Assembly (NCBI GenBank): GCA_007124105.1
Contig: SLFT01000105.1
Location: 1-5,718, forward strand
Direction: 5' to 3'
DNA from: Candidatus Hydrogenedentota bacterium
Lineage (GTDB): Bacteria; Hydrogenedentota; Hydrogenedentia; Hydrogenedentales; CAITNO01
Length of the DNA stretch: 5,718 nt
The translations under genes were made by a program, and so were the position numbers. Numbering within the stretch: position 1 is the first letter of the stretch; each line of letters begins with the position of its first letter. Below, in pieces: positions 1 through 5,239 of this stretch. The notes below the pieces were generated by a model, which was given only the letters and a program-made list of their open reading frames with translations, did no database searches and was not told the origin of the DNA.

Positions 1-1
1 A

Positions 2-46
2 ACATACTTTATCTTCTTTGCGTTTATGGTAGAAGACGACCGATAA
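2..46 (+). CDS. possible C-terminal tail of an upstream gene (partial)
   Basis: Reading from base 2 gives fourteen codons (TYFIFFAFMVEDDR) ending in TAA at 44-46. The stretch is hydrophobic and aromatic, then ends in a short charged tail, as many inner-membrane proteins do. The stop is followed 11 nt later by an inverted repeat, a common place for intergenic repeats. With only 14 codons there is no family signal, and a chance open stretch at the window edge is quite possible. I do not assign a function. Confidence 0.25.
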   Translation, partial: TYFIFFAFMVEDDR

Positions 47-57
47 GACACCAATCA

Positions 58-141
58 TATCTGTGTCTATCTGTGTCCATCCGTGGTCACAAAAAAGCCC
101 CGAAAAGATTTACCACAGATGGACACAGATGAACACAAATA
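58..141. repeat. 30-nt imperfect inverted repeat (ATCTGTGTCC / GGACACAGAT type)
   Basis: The left arm (58-87) and right arm (112-141) are reverse complements at 26 of 30 positions, separated by a 24-nt A-rich loop (88-111). The left arm is itself built of three units starting at 59, 69 and 79 (ATCTGTGTC, ATCTGTGTC, ATCCGTGGT), a 10-bp period, and the right arm carries the same units in reverse. An RNA copy could form a long hairpin, but no T-run follows either arm, so it is not a classical intrinsic terminator. From memory, sequences of this type recur many times between genes in some environmental bacterial genomes. No transposase or coding capacity is present. Confidence 0.7.
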
Positions 142-270
142 AACAATAAGTCGCTTGTATAGCTGGGCCGCAGGGGCCGCTTCTTCCGGACGAAGCGTAG
201 ACGCTTAATTCGGTCTTTCGGAATTGGGAGTGGCACTATTTGATCAAACAGGCGCCGCCACCCTCGAAGG
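142..270. other. non-coding spacer with small GC-rich direct and inverted repeats
   Basis: This stretch contains a direct repeat of GGGCCGC (165-171 and 174-180, separated by AG), a perfect 6-bp inverted repeat AAGCGT-AG-ACGCTT (193-206), and AATTC/GAATT arms (207-211, 221-225) around a 9-nt loop. I see no credible gene: open frames across it begin or end inside the flanking repeats and resemble no family. It may be part of the same interspersed repeat as its left neighbour, which the sequence alone cannot settle. Confidence 0.4.
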
Positions 271-297
271 ACCGTATTGACCGTATTGACCATATTG
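271..297. repeat. 9-bp tandem repeat, three copies
   Basis: ACCGTATTG at 271-279 and 280-288 is exact. The third copy, ACCATATTG at 289-297, differs at one base. The next nine bases (ACGGAATGG) are too degraded to count as a clear copy. Because the unit is 9 bp, it gives a repeating Arg-Ile-Asp pattern in one open frame, which is a product of the repeat rather than evidence of a protein. The final TTGAC of the array also overlaps a possible -35 element. Confidence 0.75.
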
Positions 298-323
298 ACG
301 GAATGGTGGGATGCGCATATACA
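295..323 (+). promoter_or_regulatory. weak candidate upstream promoter (P2)
   Basis: TTGACG (295-300, five of six matches to the sigma-70 -35) is followed after 17 bp by TATACA (318-323, four of six matches to the -10). A start would fall near 330. The -35 comes from the end of the 9-bp tandem repeat, so chance is a real explanation. It ranks below the better-matched promoter 95 bp downstream. Confidence 0.25.
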
Positions 324-389
324 TCGTTCTTACAATACAGCAAAGATCAAAAGTGCCATCACCATTTCCGACGAGATCAAGAAGTCAAT

Positions 390-418
390 TTGATTTGGCC
401 CTCCCGCCTTTGTATAAT
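390..418 (+). promoter_or_regulatory. probable sigma-70-type promoter of the nqr operon (P1)
   Basis: TTGATT (390-395, four of six) is followed by exactly 17 bp and a perfect TATAAT (413-418). It is the only full-consensus -10 with an optimally spaced -35 that I found upstream of nqrA. Transcription would begin near 425, giving a leader of about 127 nt. The host's sigma-factor preferences are unknown, so this is a consensus-based prediction. Confidence 0.55.
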
Positions 419-424
419 TACTCG

Positions 425-552
425 TAGGTATACAGAATTTTTAGATGCTTCGCGTTGCGAACTCGAGGAAGTGTTCGCCGCCTGAACCCCTTGGAGCATG
501 CCTGTACTTGCGCAGATTCTAATCGGTAACGGATAGTATTGGATAAAATGCC
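425..552 (+). other. predicted 5' leader of the nqr transcript
   Basis: If transcription starts near 425, about 127 nt precede nqrA. The leader has a small perfect hairpin, TTCGC-GTT-GCGAA (449-461), and two tiny open frames: 25 codons at 445-522 and 12 codons at 498-536. Neither tiny frame has a correctly spaced Shine-Dalgarno sequence, so I do not call them genes. I recognise no known riboswitch core and no terminator-like hairpin with a T-run. Confidence 0.35.
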
Positions 553-1938
553 ATGGCAGATCACGTAATACAAAAAGGGCTCGATATACCAATCAGTGGA
601 GCACCGACGCCGGAGGTGTCCGACGCGACAGCCGCTGTCCGGCATGTGGCGATTATGGCGCTGGACTATGTGGGCATGAAGCCTCGCATGATGGTGCAGC
701 CGGGACATCCGGTGAAACGCGGCACGCCCCTGTTCGAGGATAAGAAGACGCCGGGGACGTTGTTCACCGCGCCGGGCGCCGGTACGGTGCTCGCCGTGAA
801 CCGCGGCGCGAAACGGGCGCTGCAATCGGTGGTCATTGAATTGAATGAAAGCGAGGCCGCGGGGTCGCCCGTGGACGACGACTATCTCCCCTTTGAGGCG
901 TACCAGGACAAGGCGCCGGGCGACTATGGGCGCGATGAGATTGTGGCGTTGCTGGTGGAGTCCGGTCTGTGGCCTTCCCTGCGGATGCGTCCTTACAGCA
1001 AGACGCCGCCTGTGGACAGCGCGCCCGCCGCGATTTTTATTAGCGCCTGCGACAGCAACCCGCTCGCCCCGCCCATGGACGCCGTGCTTGACGGGCGTCA
1101 GGACGCGTTGGATGCGGGCGCGCAGTGGATGGCGAAATTGACCGAAGGGCCCGTGTTCTTCTGTAAGAAAAGTGGGGACGCGCTTGCGCCCGGTTCCGCG
1201 CCGTCCAATGTGCGCGTTGAAACTTTTTCAGGGCCTCATCCCAGCGGCACAGTGGGCGTTCATATTGGCCTGCTGTCGCCGGTGAGCCGTACGAAGACGG
1301 CATGGCACATTGGCTTGCAAGACCTGCTCAGTGTTGGTACGCTGGCGTTGACGGGCCGGCTTGATGTTGCGCGTGTGGTCAGTCTTGCCGGGCCTGCGGT
1401 GACGGAACCGCGTCTGGCGCGCACGCGCCTGGGCGCGTCCATTGACGCCCTTGTGGAAGGGGGCCTGGCGCCGGGCGAGAATCGGGTCATCTCCGGGTCA
1501 ATATTGAACGGACGCGCGGCTGAAGGCGAAACGCTGGGGTATCTGGGCCGGTTCCATAACGCGATTACCGTTCTTGGCGAGGGACGTCAGCGCGAATTCA
1601 TGGGATGGCTGTCGCCGGGCAGCGAGAAGTTTTCACTAAGCCGTCTGTTTCTGTCCGCGTTGTCGCCCGGCAAAAAATTCAAATTTACAACGACCACCAA
1701 CGGCAGCCCACGCGCTATTGTGCCCATTGGCCTGTACGAGCAGGTAATGCCGCTGGATATACTGCCCACATTTCTGTTGCGGGCGCTGGCATCGGCCGAT
1801 ATGGAACAAGCGGAAAAGCTGGGTTGCCTCGAGTTGGACGAGGAAGACCTGGCCCTTTGCAGTTTTGTGGATCCGGGCAAAACGGATTTCGGACCGTTGC
1901 TGCGCAGGAATCTTGAACTGATAGAAAGAGAAGGGTAA
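553..1938 (+). CDS. nqrA: Na+-translocating NADH:quinone oxidoreductase subunit A
   Basis: NqrA is the cytoplasmic-face subunit of Na+-NQR. It has no redox cofactor of its own in the Vibrio enzyme and has been linked to quinone binding. The 461-residue product is close to the usual length (about 445-450). Family features are the N-terminal KGLDIPISGAP (8-18), the barrel-like GHPVKRGTPLFEDKKTPG segment (about 51-68), and a C-terminal block with IVPIGLYEQVMPLDILPT (about 393-410) and LGCLELDEEDLALCSFV (423-439). No transmembrane segment is seen, and the ferredoxin-type CxxCxxC clusters of the paralogue RnfC are absent, which favours Nqr over Rnf. ATG 553 is chosen because the family N-terminus begins there, although the ribosome-binding site is weak (GGATA at 541-545). 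Asp440 in FVDPGK sits where I recall many homologues having Cys (FVCPGK). First gene of the operon; nqrB follows after 9 nt. Confidence 0.96.
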   Translation: MADHVIQKGLDIPISGAPTPEVSDATAAVRHVAIMALDYVGMKPRMMVQPGHPVKRGTPLFEDKKTPGTLFTAPGAGTVLAVNRGAKRALQSVVIELNESEAAGSPVDDDYLPFEAYQDKAPGDYGRDEIVALLVESGLWPSLRMRPYSKTPPVDSAPAAIFISACDSNPLAPPMDAVLDGRQDALDAGAQWMAKLTEGPVFFCKKSGDALAPGSAPSNVRVETFSGPHPSGTVGVHIGLLSPVSRTKTAWHIGLQDLLSVGTLALTGRLDVARVVSLAGPAVTEPRLARTRLGASIDALVEGGLAPGENRVISGSILNGRAAEGETLGYLGRFHNAITVLGEGRQREFMGWLSPGSEKFSLSRLFLSALSPGKKFKFTTTTNGSPRAIVPIGLYEQVMPLDILPTFLLRALASADMEQAEKLGCLELDEEDLALCSFVDPGKTDFGPLLRRNLELIEREG

Positions 1939-1947
1939 AACGCGCCC

Positions 1948-3213
1948 ATGAAATTCCTACGCGACTTGATGGACAAACAAGCGCCCCTTTTCGAGAAAGG
2001 CGGCAAACTCGAGTTTCTCTATCCGCTGTACGAGGCGATAGACACGTTTCATTTTACGCCGGGCAAGGTGACCGGGGCCGCGCCGCATGTGCGCGACGCG
2101 CTGGACCTGAAACGGCTGATGATGACCGTGGTGATTGCCCTGTTCCCGGCCATTCTGATGGGTCTGTGGAACGTGGGCTACCAGATCAACGCGTCCCTGG
2201 CGCCGGAGGCTGTTCCCGATGGCTGGCAAGCGGCGGTGGTCAGCGCGTTGGGGCTGGGCTTCAGTCCCGGCAACCCGCTGGCCTGTTTTGTTCATGGCGC
2301 GTTGTATTTCCTGCCCATCTTTATCGTGACCTTCGCCGTGGGCGGCGGCATCGAGGTCATCTTCGCCATGATGAACAAGCACGAGGTGAACGAGGGCTTT
2401 TTCGTCACGGGATTCCTGATTCCGCTTGTGCTGCCGCCGACCATTCCGCTGTGGCAGGTGGCGCTGGCCACCGCGTTCGGCGTTATCATCGGCAAGGAGG
2501 CCTTTGGCGGTACTGGTATGAATATTTTTAATCCGGCGCTTGTGGCGCGCGCTTTTCTGTATTTCGCCTATCCCGCCCAGAACTCGGGCGAGGACGTATG
2601 GACGCCTATCGCCGCGGAACACGCGGTGGACGGGTTCAGCGGGGCCACGTTGCTTGCGCGGGTGGCCGAGGCGCCGCCCCTGGAAACGGGCAACGCCTAT
2701 CAGGCCGCCATCAGCGGCATGGAAATTAACGATAAGGCGGTCACCTGGCTGGACGCATTCCTGGGCATGGTCCCCGGCTCGATAGGCGAAACCTCGACGC
2801 TGGCCTGTCTGTTGGGCGCGGCGCTGCTGATTGTGACCGGGGTGGCCTCGTGGCGGATTATGGCGGCCATGTTCGGCGGCGGCCTGGTTATGACTGTGAT
2901 ACTTAACCTGGTCGGTTCGCAGACCAATGAAATGATGAATCTCCCCTTCCACTGGCATTTTGTTGTCGGCGGCTTTGCCTTCGGCATGGTCTTCATGGCC
3001 ACCGAGCCTGTTACCGCCGCGTATACGCAGCTGGGCAAGTACATTTACGGCGCGGGCATCGGTGTGATGGCCGTGCTTGTCCGGGTTGTGAATCCCGCGT
3101 TCCCGGAAGGGGTAATGCTTGCCATATTGTTCATGAACCTCATGGCCCCATTGATTGACCATGTGATTGTTTCCAAACACATCAGCAGGAGGGTCGCGCG
3201 CAGTGCAGTATAG
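1948..3213 (+). CDS. nqrB: Na+-translocating NADH:quinone oxidoreductase subunit B
   Basis: NqrB is the large integral membrane subunit, carrying covalent FMN and, in Vibrio, riboflavin. It takes part in Na+ transfer and quinone reduction. The 421-residue length is normal for the family (about 415). A cytoplasmic N-terminus with HVRDALDLKR (47-56) leads into roughly ten hydrophobic segments. Conserved blocks include LPPTIPLWQ (162-170), KEAFGGTGMNIFNPAL (183-198), the flavinylation motif DGFSGAT (228-234) with Thr234 as expected FMN acceptor, PGSIGETSTL (276-285), ATEPVTAAYT (351-360) and RVVNPAFPEGVMLAIL (379-394). The Shine-Dalgarno (AGAAGGG, 1929-1935) is 12 nt from ATG 1948 and overlaps the end of nqrA, suggesting coupling. 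Attachment of FMN needs an ApbE-type transferase, which is not in this window. The paralogue RnfD is shorter and lacks this N-terminal extension. Confidence 0.97.
   Translation: MKFLRDLMDKQAPLFEKGGKLEFLYPLYEAIDTFHFTPGKVTGAAPHVRDALDLKRLMMTVVIALFPAILMGLWNVGYQINASLAPEAVPDGWQAAVVSALGLGFSPGNPLACFVHGALYFLPIFIVTFAVGGGIEVIFAMMNKHEVNEGFFVTGFLIPLVLPPTIPLWQVALATAFGVIIGKEAFGGTGMNIFNPALVARAFLYFAYPAQNSGEDVWTPIAAEHAVDGFSGATLLARVAEAPPLETGNAYQAAISGMEINDKAVTWLDAFLGMVPGSIGETSTLACLLGAALLIVTGVASWRIMAAMFGGGLVMTVILNLVGSQTNEMMNLPFHWHFVVGGFAFGMVFMATEPVTAAYTQLGKYIYGAGIGVMAVLVRVVNPAFPEGVMLAILFMNLMAPLIDHVIVSKHISRRVARSAV
3187..3193 (+). promoter_or_regulatory. ribosome-binding site deciding the nqrC start
   Basis: AGGAGGG lies inside the 3' end of nqrB, 9 nt before GTG 3203 and 21 nt before the in-frame ATG 3215. 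The nqrD, nqrE and nqrF sites also have 9-nt spacing, so this one favours GTG over ATG. It lies downstream of the in-frame ATG 3167 and cannot serve that start. Confidence 0.7.
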
Positions 3214-3964
3214 TATGAAATATATTTTCGGCTTCGCCGCAGCCGTCTGTTTTGTATGTTCGATATTGATTTCGACTGCGAACGTCGGATTGCGCGAACG
3301 TCAGGAAGCCAACAAGCTGTTGGACAAACAAAAGAGTGTGCTTCAGGCGGCCTGGCTGATTGAACCGGGCGAGCGGGTAAGCCGCGAGGGCATAGAACAG
3401 ATATTCGAGAACGTCCGCGCCCGTGTGCTTGATTTGACCACGAACACACTGCTGGACGACGACGCAGCCGCGGCCTTCGATCCGGAACGGGCGCCGGAGG
3501 CGGCCGCGCCGCAAAACAAGGCCGGCATACGGTTTATGCCCGAGCAGGTAGAGATTTACGAAGTTATCGAAGACGGCCAGGTCGCAATGCTGGTGTTGCC
3601 CATTGTCGGTCAAGGCCTGTGGTCTACCATGCATGGGTTTATCGCGTTGGACGCGGATACCCGCACCATACGCGGATTGACCTACTACGACCAGGCTGAA
3701 ACGCCCGGACTGGGCGGCGAGGTGGACAATCCGCGCTGGAAACGGCTGTGGCAAGGACGGCTCGCGTACGATGACGACTGGAATGTTGCCATTGAGATCG
3801 TCAAGGGCGCCGCCGGCCCCCCCGAGGAGGCCCCACACCAGGTGGACGGACTCAGCGGCGCCACGTTGACCAGTCGCGGCGTCAGTGAAATGTTGCAATT
3901 CTGGCTTGGCGAAAACGGCTACGCGCCTTTCCTGAAATCGTTCAGGGAAAGCGGGAGGGCATAA
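3203..3964 (+). CDS. nqrC: Na+-translocating NADH:quinone oxidoreductase subunit C
   Basis: NqrC is a membrane-anchored, mostly periplasmic flavoprotein with one covalently bound FMN. From GTG 3203 the product is 253 residues, matching the family (about 255). A single N-terminal transmembrane helix (about 7-28, IFGFAAAVCFVCSILISTA) is followed by VGLRERQEANKLLDKQK. The FMN-binding domain contains GLWSTMHGFIALD, LTYYDQAETPGLGGEV and the motif DGLSGATLTS (215-224), in which Thr221 (codon 3863-3865) is the expected phosphodiester-linked FMN site. The GTG start is preferred because AGGAGGG lies 9 nt upstream. It overlaps the end of nqrB by 11 nt. ATG 3215 (249 residues) lies 2 nt after the nqrB stop and is the main alternative. 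ATG 3167 would give 265 residues with a longer overlap and no suitable ribosome-binding site. An Ala/Asp-rich linker (about 83-107) precedes the flavin domain. Confidence 0.95.
   Translation: MQYSMKYIFGFAAAVCFVCSILISTANVGLRERQEANKLLDKQKSVLQAAWLIEPGERVSREGIEQIFENVRARVLDLTTNTLLDDDAAAAFDPERAPEAAAPQNKAGIRFMPEQVEIYEVIEDGQVAMLVLPIVGQGLWSTMHGFIALDADTRTIRGLTYYDQAETPGLGGEVDNPRWKRLWQGRLAYDDDWNVAIEIVKGAAGPPEEAPHQVDGLSGATLTSRGVSEMLQFWLGENGYAPFLKSFRESGRA
3953..3959 (+). promoter_or_regulatory. ribosome-binding site deciding the nqrD start
   Basis: GGGAGGG ends 9 nt before ATG 3969 and only 4 nt before an out-of-frame ATG at 3964. The spacing picks 3969. The upstream ATG opens a two-codon frame (ATG GTA TGA) that stops across the true start. 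Confidence 0.65.
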
Positions 3965-3968
3965 TGGT

Positions 3969-4598
3969 ATGAAATTGACGCGACAAGAAAAAGAAGCCCT
4001 GCGTGATCCGCTGTTCGACAATAACCCGATAGCCTTGCAGGTGCTTGGGATATGTTCAGCGCTGGCGGTGACTACGAACATGGCCACGGCGTTGGTAATG
4101 AGCATGGCGGTGGTGTTTGTAACCGCCGGCAGTTCAACCGTGGTGAGTTTCCTGCGCAACAATATCCCGCCCAACATCCGGATCATTGTGCAGTTGTCCA
4201 TCATCGCCTCGTTCGTGATTCTCACAGACCAGATATTGAAAGCGTACTTGTTTGATATCAGCAAACAGTTGTCTGTGTTTGTCGGTTTGATTATCACCAA
4301 CTGCATTGTTATGGGACGAGCGGAAGCGTACGCCATGCAGAACGGTCCCTGGCTGAGTTTTTTGGACGGCGTCGGCAACGCCCTTGGCTACACGATAGTG
4401 TTGGTTGCGGTGGGATTCTTTCGCGAACTGTTTGGCGCGGGTTCCCTTTTCGGTTTTACGATTCTACGCCCGGTGACGGAGGGCGGCTGGTATGAGCCGA
4501 ACGGGCTGATGCTGCTGGCGCCCAGCGCCTTCTTCCTCATCGGCGTGTTTATCTGGATACTGCGCGTGTGGAAGCCCGAGCAGGTGGAGGAATCTTGA
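3969..4598 (+). CDS. nqrD: Na+-translocating NADH:quinone oxidoreductase subunit D
   Basis: NqrD is an integral membrane subunit that pairs with NqrE as an inverted-topology dimer. In structures of the Vibrio enzyme the pair holds an intramembrane iron-sulfur centre between cysteines of both subunits. The product has 209 residues, the usual size, with about six hydrophobic segments. Strong family blocks are DNNPIALQVLGICSALAVTT (17-36), ISKQLSVFVGLIITNCIVMG (97-116), GFFRELFGAG and PNGLMLLAPSAFFLIG. Cys29 (GICSAL) and Cys112 (TNCIVMG) fall at the cluster-ligand positions. The ribosome-binding site GGGAGGG is 9 nt upstream. The gene starts 4 nt after nqrC and stops 1 nt before nqrE. The paralogue RnfE is similar, but the gene order and the neighbouring nqrA/nqrF settle the assignment. 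Confidence 0.97.
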   Translation: MKLTRQEKEALRDPLFDNNPIALQVLGICSALAVTTNMATALVMSMAVVFVTAGSSTVVSFLRNNIPPNIRIIVQLSIIASFVILTDQILKAYLFDISKQLSVFVGLIITNCIVMGRAEAYAMQNGPWLSFLDGVGNALGYTIVLVAVGFFRELFGAGSLFGFTILRPVTEGGWYEPNGLMLLAPSAFFLIGVFIWILRVWKPEQVEES

Positions 4599-4599
4599 T

Positions 4600-5217
4600 A
4601 TGGTTGAACATTACCTGAGTTTGCTCGTTCGTTCCATTTTTGTGGAGAATATGGCGCTGGCCTTTTTCCTGGGCATGTGTTCATTTCTGGCCTGTTCGAA
4701 AAAAGTGGAAAACGCCTTTGGGCTCGGCCTTGCCGTTACCTTCGTACTGACGATTACCGTGCCCATCAATTATCTTGTGTACAATTATCTGATGGCGCCC
4801 GGCGCAATGGTGTGGATTCACCCGTCACTTGCGGAGGTGGATATTTCGTTTCTCTACTTCCTGAGTTTCATTGGCGTGATTGCGGCCATGGTGCAGATAG
4901 TGGAGATGATCCTGGATAAATATGTGCCGAAACTCTACGCGGCCCTGGGTATTTTCCTCCCGTTGATTGCAGTTAACTGCGCTATTCTCGGCGCGTCGCT
5001 GTTCATGGTCGAACGCGGCTATGGTCTTAGCGAAAGCGTGGTTTACGGATTTGGTTCAGGCGTTGGCTGGGCAATTGCGATAACGGCGCTGGCGGGCATC
5101 CGCGAGCGCATGCGATACAGCCATGTCCCCGCTGGGCTGCGCGGCCTCGGCATCGCTTTTGTGCTGACCGGATTGATGGCTCTTGGGTTCATGGCCTTCT
5201 CAGGCATTCAGTTATAA
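4600..5217 (+). CDS. nqrE: Na+-translocating NADH:quinone oxidoreductase subunit E
   Basis: NqrE is the second member of the NqrD/NqrE membrane pair and supplies the other half of the iron-sulfur site. The product has 205 residues, slightly longer than the Vibrio protein (198 from memory). The extra length appears as about six residues in the loop after VYNYLMAPGAM (60-70). Family blocks are MVEHYLSLLVRSIFVENMAL (1-20), FFLGMCSFLACSKKVE (22-37), LSFIGVIAAMVQIVEMILD (88-106), NCAILGASLFMVER, VVYGFGSGVGWAIAI and PAGLRGLGIAF. Cys27 and Cys127 are the expected cluster ligands. Cys32 is an additional cysteine one helical turn further on, where Vibrio has Val in my recollection. GGAGG (4586-4590) lies 9 nt before ATG 4600, inside the end of nqrD, so translation is probably coupled. 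Confidence 0.97.
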   Translation: MVEHYLSLLVRSIFVENMALAFFLGMCSFLACSKKVENAFGLGLAVTFVLTITVPINYLVYNYLMAPGAMVWIHPSLAEVDISFLYFLSFIGVIAAMVQIVEMILDKYVPKLYAALGIFLPLIAVNCAILGASLFMVERGYGLSESVVYGFGSGVGWAIAITALAGIRERMRYSHVPAGLRGLGIAFVLTGLMALGFMAFSGIQL

Positions 5218-5239
5218 CAGTATAGAGGAGACTACCTTC

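Noticed and set aside
58..141. Inverted repeat as an intrinsic terminator
   Set aside because: The stem is long enough, but no T-run follows it on either strand and the loop is 24 nt, so the classical signature is missing.
87..293. 68-codon open frame on the - strand in the intergenic region
   Set aside because: It is built almost entirely from the inverted repeat and the tandem repeat. Its ICVHLCPSVVN-like segment is what translation of this repeat type gives.
240..485. 81-codon open frame on the + strand before nqrA
   Set aside because: It starts at TTG without a ribosome-binding site. Its Arg-Ile-Asp repeats come from the 9-bp tandem array, and it crosses the predicted promoter.
498..536. 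12-codon leader peptide frame before nqrA
   Set aside because: The only purine-rich motif (GGAG, 493-496) is 1 nt from the ATG, too close for initiation, and the sequence shows no regulatory codon run or attenuator.
491..539. Promoter just upstream of nqrA (TTGGAG or TTGCGC with nearby AT-rich hexamers)
   Set aside because: Spacings of 20-21 bp and poor -10 matches make these weaker than the 390-418 promoter.
1957..3180. 407-codon open frame on the - strand, antisense to nqrB
   Set aside because: It exactly shadows nqrB, whose protein matches its family end to end. The antisense product is rich in His, Arg, Gly and Gln with no family resemblance, as expected from the GC-biased third positions of nqrB.
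3182..4378. 398-codon open frame on the - strand across nqrC and nqrD
   Set aside because: It spans two well-supported sense genes and their junction, has no recognisable domain, and is explained by codon bias.
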